A stretch of 64,000 nucleotides of DNA from Bacillus_CJ salitolerans (GTDB lineage Bacteria > Bacillota > Bacilli > Bacillales > SA4), in the NCBI RefSeq assembly GCF_042680805.1, contig NZ_JBHUEM010000024.1:103603-167602 (forward strand). The letters run 5' to 3'. How positions within the stretch are numbered: position 1 is the first letter of the stretch; every line of letters begins with the position of its first letter. The notes beneath the pieces were generated by a model. The model was not told the DNA's origin. It saw nothing but the letters and a program-made list of their open reading frames with translations, and searched no databases. The position numbers and the translations under genes were made by a program. This document shows positions 43,553 to 53,041 of the stretch, one piece after another.

Positions 43553-44620
43553 TTAATTAGCTACTTGAAACGAAACCATGTCCTCCGACAGACTTGGAAC
43601 TACGTTAATCCATGTTTTCCCGGGAACAAATCCTACCTCTTTTCCATCCAGGTAAGGAAGAATTCTACCGTTCGAGTTTTTCCACTCTACTTCCCTTACC
43701 TTTCCTTTTTGCAATAGTAATCCCTTGCCACCCGATGTTAAGTCTATGTCGCGTCTTCCTTTACTGTCTACCACCTTATGAGAGGTTTCCACAATAAAGA
43801 TGTTATCTAGTAATACAGGTTCTCCTGACTCTAAATCCTCAGTACGCTCCTCACCACTGTATCGCTCATACTTCCCGGTGTCTCGATTATACATATACTC
43901 CACAATTGAAAAGCCGCTAGTGGAATATGCTATCATTACATTCTCTCCATTTTCCCCTGTAATACTTGCTGCCTCTTCAGAGCTTAAGAAAGAAAGTGGT
44001 TCAATCGTGTGAGTAGTTTTATACTTTTTCTGCTCAGCTCCCTTCCATACACTTTCATAGGTTATGTATGAATTATGTGGAGCTTTTCTAAAATCAGCTC
44101 TTTTAAAAAGAGTTCCATCATGAAACAATCCTTGTAAATAATCGACTTCATTACCTTGGAGCATCATTTGTGCTTCTGGACTCCATCCATGGCTGATATA
44201 AATTGAATCATACCCTTTGCTTAAGTTAATAAAATAATCACGAGCACTTCGAACGGGCCCTATGCTTTCAGGCTTATCACTTTGAAAAATAGCTAAAAAT
44301 CTCGTAATATTTCCTTCCGCTAATACTTCATAGACGATATCTGCTTTTTGCAATCCAGTTTGGGGCCTTGCTTTTGGATCATTATTAATCATAACCGCTA
44401 TGGTTCGCTGGTCAACCTCTTCATTTGTTCCAATTCCAGTTAACGGATAAACGTTTGCAAATTTAGGCTCTGCTTTATCTTTCTCATCTTTTTCGCTATT
44501 CTCTTCTGTTTGCTCATCTTCGAGTGGTTCTGCTACAACAGGAGCTGCCTCTTCCTTTCCACAACCTACTGAAATGGCTAGTAGAATTACTAGTAGGACA
44601 AAAAAGATGATTCGCTTCAT
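43553..44620 (-). CDS. yerB: DUF3048-domain lipoprotein (YerB)
   Basis: A 355-residue lipoprotein: lipobox LAISVGC with Cys about residue 20, an acidic linker (EDEQTEENSEKDEKDKAEP), then the DUF3048 pair: QRTIAVMINNDPKARPQTGL, IVYEVLAEGNITRFLAIFQ and GPVRSARDYFI in the N-terminal part and a beta-rich second part ending TWINVVPS. Anchored on the outer membrane face. Biochemical function unknown; position matches B. subtilis yerB. Confidence 0.92.
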   Translation of the reverse strand: MKRIIFFVLLVILLAISVGCGKEEAAPVVAEPLEDEQTEENSEKDEKDKAEPKFANVYPLTGIGTNEEVDQRTIAVMINNDPKARPQTGLQKADIVYEVLAEGNITRFLAIFQSDKPESIGPVRSARDYFINLSKGYDSIYISHGWSPEAQMMLQGNEVDYLQGLFHDGTLFKRADFRKAPHNSYITYESVWKGAEQKKYKTTHTIEPLSFLSSEEAASITGENGENVMIAYSTSGFSIVEYMYNRDTGKYERYSGEERTEDLESGEPVLLDNIFIVETSHKVVDSKGRRDIDLTSGGKGLLLQKGKVREVEWKNSNGRILPYLDGKEVGFVPGKTWINVVPSLSEDMVSFQVAN

Positions 44621-44708
44621 TTTGACACAACCTTTACTTAATTTTCGTAGATGCTTGATGTTTAAGTTTTAGTCGTTTCTTGGATGTTCGCATCGATTCT
44701 CTATTATT

Positions 44709-46451
44709 TTAACGCATTATCGCAGGAAAAAGTACCATTTTCTTCATGACGTCATAGATCCCTACAGGTGTAACACGAATGTATGGAAGATGAGTAGAAG
44801 ATAGGAATAATAGTGTATAAACTGGATCTAAAAATGGATAGCCTCGATCCTTCATAATTTGCTTATACTCCGTTTCTAGCTTCATTAAATCCTCTAAAGG
44901 TAGCGTTGACATTCTACCACTTAATGGAAGTGCAAGTTCAAATAGTATTTTGCCATTTTCTGCAATGACAATACCCCCACCTAGTTCCTTCATACGGTTA
45001 AATGCAAGCATCATATCAAGTTTACGTTTTCCAATTAATATAATGTCACCTGTGTTTGAATAGGAGCTTGCCAATCCATGAACCCTCTTTGCAAAGCCTT
45101 TTAACATCGTATTAATGCGCCATTTGCCCTTTTGATCAATCAGCATAAGAAAACTATCATCATGACTTTCTGATAATTCTTCAATTGACGTATCCACTGT
45201 GATTGAATAAGGCTTCATGATAACGGCATTCTCCATCTTCATCCCCATCGCCATCGAGAATTGCAGATCATCATAGGATAAATCCCAATCTAACGCTAAT
45301 GGATCGAGGCCGCTTTGTTGCCATGAAAAAGAAGTTGATTCTTCCATGGATGCCCCATCTCTTTTTACCCACTGTCCTTTTGCCAAGACACTAATTGGGG
45401 TTGGGTTCTCTTTGGAAGATAAAATATTTATATTCGCTACCCTCCCCGTTGCAATATGCCCCATCTGTCCCTCAAGATGATAATGCTTAGCAATGTTATA
45501 AGATGCCATGTGGTAAGCATCAATAGGTGGGATTCCACTATCAATGGCCATTTTAATCATCATATCGGTAAATCCATGCTTATGAAATGAAGGGGTTGAG
45601 CCGTCTGTTGTCAGCAATAATGAGTCATAAGACTCTAGTGATAGCTCTTTCATTTCCTCAAGCAATTGAGGGAGGTCTGGTCGAATCGATGAATATCGTA
45701 AGGATACAGTATAACCTTGCATTAAGCGATTATAGATATCTTTTCCCGATAGTGATTCATGGTCACAATCAGCACCAAGTAATTTTAGTTTAACAAGAGT
45801 TTTTTCGGACGCTCCAGGAAAATGACCTTCAATTAATTTTTTACGATGCTTAGCTTCTTGTATCCAATGAAGCATCATATCATCACCTGCAAGTAGCTTT
45901 GGCCAACCTGTTAACTCTCCGCCTTGTATCACATCTTCACGTTCCAACCATGCCTTTATATTAGGCTGCGAAAATAATTGCTCTTCGTTAGTCATTTGAG
46001 ACTGTGAATCAAACCTACACCACCAAAACATTGTTTGTGGAAGCTGTTGAAACTGATCCATTAAAGAAAACGCTTTCTTTTTTGGTAATTGTAAAAACAA
46101 CACAAGGTTATCATTAATAAGTGCTGTAGTTCCGAACTGTGATGCATATTGGGCTAATGAGTGGGGATTATATAATTGAAATGGATGGGCATGTGGTTCT
46201 ATATACCCTGGAACTACTACATTTTCGGTGCAGTCCACTAACTCTGTATGTAGCGATGAACTCGGTAGTTCGTCTCCTACATAGATAATTCGGTCTTCGT
46301 GTATCCATATGTTCGCACGTATCCACTTGCGAAGAATGGAGTGGAGAAAAGTAGCATTCTTTAGGACGACTGTTGGTGAACATTTTCCGTCTATAATATC
46401 AACATGTCTCCGTAATTGTAGGTTTCTCCAGCGATAACGTTGCTCTTGCAT
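44709..46451 (-). CDS. yerA: Adenine deaminase-like amidohydrolase (YerA)
   Basis: A roughly 580-residue metal-dependent hydrolase of the Ade family. The metal site motif VVPGYIEPHAHP lies near residue 83; EGHFPG and the C-terminal adenine-deaminase domain (KELGGGIVIAENGKILFELA) follow the family plan. B. subtilis has a separate active adenine deaminase (AdeC) and YerA as a less characterised relative, so activity on adenine is not certain. GGGGG supports ATG 46451 rather than 46484. It lies next to the purine operon. Confidence 0.85.
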   Translation of the reverse strand: MQEQRYRWRNLQLRRHVDIIDGKCSPTVVLKNATFLHSILRKWIRANIWIHEDRIIYVGDELPSSSLHTELVDCTENVVVPGYIEPHAHPFQLYNPHSLAQYASQFGTTALINDNLVLFLQLPKKKAFSLMDQFQQLPQTMFWWCRFDSQSQMTNEEQLFSQPNIKAWLEREDVIQGGELTGWPKLLAGDDMMLHWIQEAKHRKKLIEGHFPGASEKTLVKLKLLGADCDHESLSGKDIYNRLMQGYTVSLRYSSIRPDLPQLLEEMKELSLESYDSLLLTTDGSTPSFHKHGFTDMMIKMAIDSGIPPIDAYHMASYNIAKHYHLEGQMGHIATGRVANINILSSKENPTPISVLAKGQWVKRDGASMEESTSFSWQQSGLDPLALDWDLSYDDLQFSMAMGMKMENAVIMKPYSITVDTSIEELSESHDDSFLMLIDQKGKWRINTMLKGFAKRVHGLASSYSNTGDIILIGKRKLDMMLAFNRMKELGGGIVIAENGKILFELALPLSGRMSTLPLEDLMKLETEYKQIMKDRGYPFLDPVYTLLFLSSTHLPYIRVTPVGIYDVMKKMVLFPAIMR

Positions 46452-46640
46452 CCTATTCCCCCCATTCCTAGAAAAGCACTTCAAAGCTTTTCACTGTTTT
46501 TCTTATGTTCAATGTCGTCATTTGAATGTATACGTTCTGGCAAAAATCGTTAAGTAAAAGATCTTTTTTTCATCCTATCATAATTCGCAAGGTAACGCAT
46601 TAAAGAATTATACAATAATGAGTAAAGTAGAGGTGCTTGT

Positions 46641-46904
46641 ATGAAACAAAATATAGGAATGGTCAATAGCCTTATTCGGATTACGTGTGGATTCACCATG
46701 TTAGCCTTTGCTACTGCAAGATTGGCAAAACGTCCACATCGTGAAAGTTATTTAATTGTTGCTATGCTAGGTGCTATGAAGGTTGCTGAGGGGATGGTAA
46801 GGTTCTGTCCTATAACCTATTTATTTAACGAATATCAAACTGGTCAGACTCATGTAAATGGGGATCGTGGCCAAGAGCAAGAAGCGTTTATTAATCCTTC
46901 ATAA
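46641..46904 (+). CDS. DUF2892-like small membrane protein
   Basis: An 87-residue protein with IGMVNSLIRITCGFTMLAFA (about 5-24) and LGAMKVAEGMVRFCPITYLF (about 48-67), the two-helix pattern of DUF2892/YgaP-type membrane proteins, and a polar tail. AGAGGTG precedes ATG 46641. It is transcribed away from yerA and ends at the hairpin 46968-46993. Confidence 0.8.
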   Translation: MKQNIGMVNSLIRITCGFTMLAFATARLAKRPHRESYLIVAMLGAMKVAEGMVRFCPITYLFNEYQTGQTHVNGDRGQEQEAFINPS

Positions 46905-46967
46905 ATTCGTAAACGCAGTGATTATTCATACATCTGTGAAGGAACGTAATTTTTTTGCAAGAAAAAT

Positions 46968-46993
46968 ACCCCTTGCAGTCAGGCAAGGGGTTT
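46968..46993 (+). terminator. Terminator after the DUF2892-like gene
   Basis: ACCCCTTGC / GCAAGGGGT perfect stem with TTTC beyond, 22 nt before the next small gene start. Confidence 0.75.
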
Positions 46994-47014
46994 CAGTTAA
47001 GGAGCTGATTCGAA

Positions 47015-47119
47015 ATGTTTTGGGAATACTTGTTAGACATGTCTTTTCTATTAATTACGGTTATCGGAGGTATTATTGCTATTAGCTTTGTATACATTAA
47101 ACGGAAGCGTGTGAAATAG
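47015..47119 (+). CDS. Small single-helix membrane protein (34 aa)
   Basis: Too short for a usual ORF search. ATG 47015 has AAGGAG 10 nt upstream. The protein reads FWEYLLDMSF, then a hydrophobic helix (LLITVIGGIIAISFVYI) and a KRKRVK tail, so it should sit in the membrane with the basic end inside. It resembles the EYxD-motif small membrane proteins of Bacillaceae. Its last 23 nt overlap the 3' end of purD on the other strand. Confidence 0.65.
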   Translation: MFWEYLLDMSFLLITVIGGIIAISFVYIKRKRVK

Positions 47120-48362
47120 CCTTATATCCAATATCCTTTCGATAAAAAACATACTCTGTTTTTAAATGCTTAAGCTCTTCATATACTTTTGTTTGTGCAT
47201 CCTTTATTGATGTCCCTGAACCGGTCACGAGCAACACTCGACCACCATCAGTTACAATCTTCCCCTCTTGAAGAGCTGTTCCAGCATGGAACAATTGGGC
47301 ACCTGTCATTTTCTCTAATCCTTCAATCACTTGACCCTTTTCATAAGAATCGGGATACCCTTTAGAGGCTACGACAACCCCTACAACTGATTCATCAGAC
47401 CACTTGATTTCTGGCTGCTTTTTGTCTAGCACATCTAGCATAATTTGCACAAGATCACTAGAAAGTCGAGACAGAACCACTTGGGTCTCAGGGTCTCCAA
47501 AGCGGGCGTTAAACTCAATGACTTTTGGACCTTGTGCAGTTAGCATTAGTCCCGCATATAAAATACCTGTAAAAGAGCACCCATCTTCCATTAATCCTTT
47601 TGCGGTAGGAAGCAGAATCGTTTTTACAGATAGCTCCACAACATCTTCACTAATCTGTGGAACTGGTGAGTATGCCCCCATACCACCTGTATTCGGTCCT
47701 TGATCTCCATCAAAAGCCCGCTTATGGTCTTGTGCAATCACCATCGGATAAACTTCCTCACCACTTACAAAGGCCATTAAAGAAAACTCTTCACCTTCTA
47801 AGTATTCCTCGATTACGACTTGTCTGCTAGCTTTTCCAAACTTCTCACCTAGCATCATCGTTTCAATTGTAGAAAGAGCTTCCTCTAATGTCATAGCTAC
47901 AACTACCCCTTTGCCAGCAGCCAAACCATCCGCTTTAATCACAATTGGAGCGCCCTTTTTTTCTATATATGCTTTTGCCTCTTCAAACTCCGTAAATGTT
48001 TCGTACTCGGCAGTTGGAATGTTATATCTTTTCATTAAATCCTTTGCAAAGCCCTTGCTACCTTCAATCGCTGCCGCATTTTGTTTAGGACCAAATACTT
48101 TTAAGCCTTCTTCTTGAAAACGGTCAACAATCCCTTTTACTAGCGGTGCTTCTGGGCCAATAATCGTTAAACCAATATGATTTTCTTGTGCAAAAGTAAG
48201 AAGTTCCTCATGATTGTTTTCATCAATTGCGACACAAGTAGCTACATCATTCATTCCCACATTGCCTGGTGCTACGAATACAGTTTCTACTAGAGGGCTT
48301 TGTGAAGCCTTCCATGCAATCGCGTGTTCTCTGCCACCGCGTCCTACAATTAATACATTCAT
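47097..48362 (-). CDS. purD: Phosphoribosylamine-glycine ligase
   Basis: ATP-grasp enzyme for step 2 of purine synthesis (phosphoribosylamine + glycine + ATP to GAR). 421 aa, normal length. GRGGREHAIAWKA at the start, IIGPEAPLVKGIVD, GGMGAYSPVP and FNARFGDPETQ mark the family. Last gene of the operon; no hairpin terminator is visible, and its end converges with a plus-strand small gene. Confidence 0.97.
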   Translation of the reverse strand: MNVLIVGRGGREHAIAWKASQSPLVETVFVAPGNVGMNDVATCVAIDENNHEELLTFAQENHIGLTIIGPEAPLVKGIVDRFQEEGLKVFGPKQNAAAIEGSKGFAKDLMKRYNIPTAEYETFTEFEEAKAYIEKKGAPIVIKADGLAAGKGVVVAMTLEEALSTIETMMLGEKFGKASRQVVIEEYLEGEEFSLMAFVSGEEVYPMVIAQDHKRAFDGDQGPNTGGMGAYSPVPQISEDVVELSVKTILLPTAKGLMEDGCSFTGILYAGLMLTAQGPKVIEFNARFGDPETQVVLSRLSSDLVQIMLDVLDKKQPEIKWSDESVVGVVVASKGYPDSYEKGQVIEGLEKMTGAQLFHAGTALQEGKIVTDGGRVLLVTGSGTSIKDAQTKVYEELKHLKTEYVFYRKDIGYKAISHASV

Positions 48363-48375
48363 CTATAGCTCCTCC

Positions 48376-49914
48376 TTAATGTTTGAAGTGGCGAACGCCT
48401 GTAAATACCATCGTAATTCCGTATTCATCAGCCTTCTTAATGGAGTCTTCATCTCGAATCGATCCACCTGGTTGAATAATCGCCGTTACTCCTGCTTTTG
48501 CTGCCGCTTCGACTGTATCATCCATTGGGAAAAATGCATCTGAACCTAGGGCGGCTCCATGAGCATTGTCTCCTGCTTGGTTAATCGCAATGTTTGCTGC
48601 TCCTACACGGTTCATTTGACCAGCACCGATACCGATCGTCATATCATCCTTCGCAAGCACAATTGCATTGGACTTTACATGCTTCACTACTTTCCAAGCT
48701 AGCTTTAAATCTGCCCATTCTTGTTCAGTTGGTTCCCTTTTTGTTACCACCTTAATGGCTGCATCTTCAAATGTATAGTGGTCACTCTCTTGAACAAGCA
48801 CACCACCACTTACCGTTGATAAGCGGTTTTCAATACCTTTGTTCCCTTGAATATCTACTTCAAGTAAACGTAAGTTCTTTTTCGAGGTTAAAATTTCAAG
48901 TGCTTCCTTTGAGAAGTTTGGTGCAATGATAATTTCTAAAAAAATCTCTTTCAGTTTTATTGCAGTATCTGCATCAATTTCGCGATTAGCTGCGACGATT
49001 CCACCGAAAATAGAAACAGGATCTGCTTCATAAGCCTTTTCAAAAGCAATATGAATCGTTTCACCCACACCTACTCCACAAGGGTTCATATGCTTCACTG
49101 CGACAACAGCAGGAGCTTCAAATTCTTTCACTATTGATAATGCGGCATCAGCGTCATTAATATTGTTATAAGATAACTCTTTTCCATGCAGCTGAACGGC
49201 TGAGGAAATGGAACCACCAACTGGGATCGACTTTTGATAGAAAGCCGCCTTTTGATGAGGGTTTTCACCATATCGAAGATCCTGCTTCTTTTCAAAAGTT
49301 ACTGTCAACGACTCTGGATGCTCTTCTCCGACTTGATTTGTTAAGTACTCTGCAATTAGTGCATCATATGCTGCAGTATGACGGAACACTTTGGCCGCTA
49401 AACGTTGCTTCGTTTCAAATGAAACCGCTTTGCTTTCGGCTATCTCACCTAAAACCACGTCATAATCAGCAGGGTCTACAACCACTGTCACAAATTTATG
49501 ATTTTTCGCAGCAGAACGAAGCATTGATGGGCCACCAATATCAATATTTTCTATCGCATCTGCATACGTAACATCCTGCTTTTGAATCGTTTCTTTAAAT
49601 GGATATAAGTTCACAACTACTAGGTCAATATTTTTGATTCCATGCTCTTCCATCGTCTTCACGTGATCTTCGTTATCACGAACCCCTAGAAGACCACCAT
49701 GAATCATTGGATGAAGTGTTTTCACCCTGCCATCTAGCATCTCTGGGAAGTCTGTCACCTCAGAGATTCCTATAACCTTGATCCCGTTTTCTTCTAATAG
49801 TTTGCTTGTTCCACCAGTAGAGATAATTTCTACTCCAAGTGCTGCTAGCCCTTTTACGAAAGGGAGTAATCCTTCCTTATCCGAAACACTTACTAATGCT
49901 CGTTTTATCGTCAT
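48376..49914 (-). CDS. purH: Bifunctional AICAR transformylase/IMP cyclohydrolase
   Basis: Last two steps to IMP. The N-terminal cyclohydrolase (MGS-like) domain begins RALVSVSDKEGL and has ISTGGTSKLL; the C-terminal transformylase contains KHMNPCGVG (catalytic Lys-His) and SDAFFPMDDTVEAA. 512 aa. Its stop and the purN start share coordinates near 49914; the transcripts are coupled. Confidence 0.98.
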   Translation of the reverse strand: MTIKRALVSVSDKEGLLPFVKGLAALGVEIISTGGTSKLLEENGIKVIGISEVTDFPEMLDGRVKTLHPMIHGGLLGVRDNEDHVKTMEEHGIKNIDLVVVNLYPFKETIQKQDVTYADAIENIDIGGPSMLRSAAKNHKFVTVVVDPADYDVVLGEIAESKAVSFETKQRLAAKVFRHTAAYDALIAEYLTNQVGEEHPESLTVTFEKKQDLRYGENPHQKAAFYQKSIPVGGSISSAVQLHGKELSYNNINDADAALSIVKEFEAPAVVAVKHMNPCGVGVGETIHIAFEKAYEADPVSIFGGIVAANREIDADTAIKLKEIFLEIIIAPNFSKEALEILTSKKNLRLLEVDIQGNKGIENRLSTVSGGVLVQESDHYTFEDAAIKVVTKREPTEQEWADLKLAWKVVKHVKSNAIVLAKDDMTIGIGAGQMNRVGAANIAINQAGDNAHGAALGSDAFFPMDDTVEAAAKAGVTAIIQPGGSIRDEDSIKKADEYGITMVFTGVRHFKH

Positions 49915-50489
49915 TATTTCGCCCCTCCAGTTAAGATTGCCTCTATCGTTTTTGGATACAGATCATGTTCAACCTTTTGAATGTTTGCCTGTAAGCTTTC
50001 ATACGTATCGTGTTCCTCAATTCGTACTGCTTCTTGAGCAATAATTGGACCAGTATCCATTCCTTCATCAACAAAGTGAACCGTTACTCCCGTAATTTTT
50101 ACCTTCGCTTCAAAAGCCTGACCTATCGCATCTAATCCTGGGAAAGCAGGTAATAGAGAAGGGTGGATATTCACAATCCTTCCATCATAGGCGTGCAACA
50201 GAGTTTCCCCTACTAACCGCATATAACCGGCAAGGACCAGCCAGTCAATTTCATAGTTTTTTAGCTCCGTTAAAATGGCTTCTTCGTAATGTTTTTTGGA
50301 GCTAAACGATTTAGCCGTAAAAACATACGTAGGAACTCCAGCTTGATTCGCTCTTTCTATTACCTTAGCTTGTTCCTGATCACAAACGAGTAAAGATACT
50401 TCAGCCTGTAAGCTTCCAGCTTTTACTGAATCAACAATAGCTTGAAAGTTACTGCCTGACCCAGAAGCAAAAATCGCTATACGCTTCAT
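49914..50489 (-). CDS. purN: Phosphoribosylglycinamide formyltransferase
   Basis: Folate-dependent GAR transformylase, step 3. 191 aa. IAIFASGSGSNFQAIVD at the start, IVNIHPSLLPAFPGLDA (catalytic His, Asn upstream) and VHFVDEGMDTGPII with the catalytic Asp. Overlaps purM by 4 nt. Confidence 0.97.
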   Translation of the reverse strand: MKRIAIFASGSGSNFQAIVDSVKAGSLQAEVSLLVCDQEQAKVIERANQAGVPTYVFTAKSFSSKKHYEEAILTELKNYEIDWLVLAGYMRLVGETLLHAYDGRIVNIHPSLLPAFPGLDAIGQAFEAKVKITGVTVHFVDEGMDTGPIIAQEAVRIEEHDTYESLQANIQKVEHDLYPKTIEAILTGGAK

Positions 50490-51529
50490 CTTAAAGCTCC
50501 TCCACCAAATGTTACTCCAGAACCTTCCTTTACACGTCCAATAATAAACGCTTTTTCACCTTGTGCTTCTAATTCTTGAATGACTGGGATTAAATCTGCT
50601 TCACTCACCGCAACGACCATGCCAATACCCATGTTAAAGATATTAAACATTTCTTTTTGCTCGAGGTTACCTTCTCGTTGTAAGACATTAAAAATTGGAG
50701 GGATTGGCCATGATCCGTTGTCAATTTCAGCACTGCAATTTTCTGGAAGCATTCTTGGGATATTTTCAATAAACCCTCCACCTGTAATATGTGCCATTCC
50801 TTTAATATCAAAGTTTTTCATGACTTGTAATAACGGCTTTACGTATATTTTTGTTGGAGTTAGTAATTCTTCCCCTAGCGTTCCTTCAAGACCTTCGACT
50901 TTATCTGTTAACGAAAAGCCCGCCTGCTCTAAAAGGATTTTCCGAACTAATGAGAAGCCATTACTGTGAAGTCCACTTGAAGTTAAACCAATTAAGCAAT
51001 CACCTGGCTGTACCTTTTGACCTGTTACAATTTTTGATTTCTCAACAGCGCCAACAGAAAAACCGGCTAAATCATATTCCTGTTCATCGTACATACCTGG
51101 CATCTCCGCTGTCTCTCCACCTACGAGAGCACACCCCGCTTGTTCACAGCCATCAGAAATCCCTTTCACAATTGCTTCGATTTTTTCCGGAATTGCTTTC
51201 CCGCATGCTATATAATCTAAAAAGAATAAAGGCTCTGCTCCTTGAACCACAATATCATTTACACACATGGCAACAGCATCTATTCCGATCGTATCGTGCT
51301 TATCCATCATAAACGCTAGCATAAGCTTTGTCCCCACACCATCAGTACCTGATACAAGTACAGGCTCTTTTAGGTTTAATGAGGAAAGGTCAAACATTCC
51401 ACCAAACCCACCAATACTTCCCATTACACCACTTCGCATCGTACGTTGAACATGTTTTTTCATTCTTGAAACAGCTTCATAGCCAGCTTCAATGTCCACT
51501 CCAGCTTCCTTATATGAATTCGCCACCAT
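50486..51529 (-). CDS. purM: Phosphoribosylformylglycinamidine cyclo-ligase
   Basis: AIR synthetase, step 5. About 347 aa. YKEAGVDIEAGYEAV at the start, VSGTDGVGTKL (ATP site), GGETAEMPGMY and SGLHSNGFSLVR are diagnostic. GGGGG is placed before ATG 51529; the 22-codon longer frame to 51595 crosses a stem-loop and lacks a ribosome site. Confidence 0.97.
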   Translation of the reverse strand: MVANSYKEAGVDIEAGYEAVSRMKKHVQRTMRSGVMGSIGGFGGMFDLSSLNLKEPVLVSGTDGVGTKLMLAFMMDKHDTIGIDAVAMCVNDIVVQGAEPLFFLDYIACGKAIPEKIEAIVKGISDGCEQAGCALVGGETAEMPGMYDEQEYDLAGFSVGAVEKSKIVTGQKVQPGDCLIGLTSSGLHSNGFSLVRKILLEQAGFSLTDKVEGLEGTLGEELLTPTKIYVKPLLQVMKNFDIKGMAHITGGGFIENIPRMLPENCSAEIDNGSWPIPPIFNVLQREGNLEQKEMFNIFNMGIGMVVAVSEADLIPVIQELEAQGEKAFIIGRVKEGSGVTFGGGALR

Positions 51530-51550
51530 AAATCCCCCTTTTAGCCTTTT

Positions 51551-51581
51551 AAAGCAATGGGGGACAAGCCTCCATTGCTTT
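51551..51581 (-). other. Stem-loop between purF and purM
   Basis: AAAGCAATGGAGG / CCCCCATTGCTTT pair on the minus strand with a 6-nt loop and no T-run. It may cause partial attenuation or mark an RNA processing site inside the operon. Confidence 0.5.
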
Positions 51582-51628
51582 AATTGTTGAAGCACAAATT
51601 GATTTCACCTAACTACTTAGAGTTTAAC

Positions 51629-53041
51629 TCAACACTTTTCGTGTGGGTGTACGGTATCTGGATAAATTTCAGTTGGATATTTTCCTGTAAAGCATGCCAT
51701 ACATTGTCCACGGTATTCATCCTCGTCTGGGCGTCCAATTGCCTTCAATAATCCTTCATTACTTAAAAAAGATAAAGAATCTGCACCAATTAACTTTCTT
51801 ATTTCCTCTACAGAATGAGATGACGCAATGAGCTCTTCCTTCGTTGACGTATCAATTCCATAGAAGCATGGATTTTTAATCGGCGGTGAGCTTATTCGAA
51901 CGTGGACCTCTTTCGCCCCAGCCTCGCGAAGCATATTCACAATACGGCGACTTGTCGTTCCGCGAACTATTGAATCATCCACCATAACGACCCGCTTTCC
52001 TTCTACAATTCCACGAACTGGTGAAAGCTTCATCTTTACTCCTTGCTCCCGTAAGCTCTGTGAAGGCTGAATAAACGTTCTACCGACATAACGGTTTTTA
52101 ATGAGCCCAAGCTCATATGGAATACCCATCGCTTCAGCATAGCCAATGGCAGCAGATATACTAGAATCAGGTACCCCTGTTACAACATCAGCTTCAGCAG
52201 GAGCTTCTAATGCTAGCCATTTTCCTAAGCTTTTACGAGCACTATGAACATTAATGCGGTCAACATTACTATCTGGTCTTGCAAAATATATATACTCCAT
52301 ACTACAGATCGCACGGTGTTGAAAGCCTGAAAACCGTTCAGATATAATCCCTTCATCTGATATGATAATGAGTTCGCCAGGTTCCACTTCACGCTCAAAT
52401 GTTGCACCAACTACGTCAAAAGCACATGTCTCAGAAGCCACAACGTAAGAATCTCCAAGTCGACCTAATGAAAGTGGTCTCATGCCAAGTGGATCAAGGG
52501 CAATCATCATTTGATCTTCAGTCATGATTAAGAATGCATACGCACCCTTTAACATCGTTAAGGCATTTTTCACGCGATCCTTTAAAGGTAAGTTGCCACC
52601 ACGCTTAATAAGGTGAGCTAACACCTCTGTATCCGAAGTTGTTTGAAAAATACTTCCTTGTCCTTCGAGTTGATGCTTTAAAGCGTTCGCGTTCACCAGA
52701 TTTCCGTTATGCGCGAGTGCCAGTCCACCTGTTTGCGAGTGGAACAGAAGCGGCTGAACATTCTCATACCCGCCTCCACCTGCTGTTGCATAGCGAACAT
52801 GACCAATGGCTGCTTTTCCGTATAGCTCCTGAATTTGGTCTTGTTTAAATACTTCTGTAACAAGTCCTAATCCCTTCACACTTTTTAAATGCTCCCCATC
52901 TGTTACAACGATTCCAGCACCTTCTTGTCCTCGGTGCTGAAGGCTGTGAAGACCGTAATAAGTGACCTGGGCAGCGTCTTTATGGCCCCAGACACCAAAA
53001 ATACCGCATTCTTCATTTAAGCCTTTGATTTCAGCAAGCAT
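51629..53041 (-). CDS. purF: Amidophosphoribosyltransferase
   Basis: First committed step of purine synthesis (PRPP + glutamine). 470 aa. The start MLAEIKGLNEE is followed by Cys at residue 12, the N-terminal nucleophile after propeptide removal, as in the Fe-S type B. subtilis enzyme. VVMVDDSIVRGTTSRR is the PRPP loop; Cys residues near ISSPPIKNPCFYG and the C-terminal CMACF fit the iron-sulfur cluster. AAAGGAG favours ATG 53041 over 53059. The start lies inside the end of purL (25-nt overlap). Confidence 0.97.
   Translation of the reverse strand: MLAEIKGLNEECGIFGVWGHKDAAQVTYYGLHSLQHRGQEGAGIVVTDGEHLKSVKGLGLVTEVFKQDQIQELYGKAAIGHVRYATAGGGGYENVQPLLFHSQTGGLALAHNGNLVNANALKHQLEGQGSIFQTTSDTEVLAHLIKRGGNLPLKDRVKNALTMLKGAYAFLIMTEDQMMIALDPLGMRPLSLGRLGDSYVVASETCAFDVVGATFEREVEPGELIIISDEGIISERFSGFQHRAICSMEYIYFARPDSNVDRINVHSARKSLGKWLALEAPAEADVVTGVPDSSISAAIGYAEAMGIPYELGLIKNRYVGRTFIQPSQSLREQGVKMKLSPVRGIVEGKRVVMVDDSIVRGTTSRRIVNMLREAGAKEVHVRISSPPIKNPCFYGIDTSTKEELIASSHSVEEIRKLIGADSLSFLSNEGLLKAIGRPDEDEYRGQCMACFTGKYPTEIYPDTVHPHEKC

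Noticed and set aside
46858..47085. 75-aa frame overlapping the DUF2892-like gene
   Set aside because: No ribosome site and it covers a terminator; the 34-aa frame at 47015 is better supported.
51530..51595. Longer start for purM
   Set aside because: Crosses a stem-loop, lacks a ribosome site, and family members begin at the downstream ATG.
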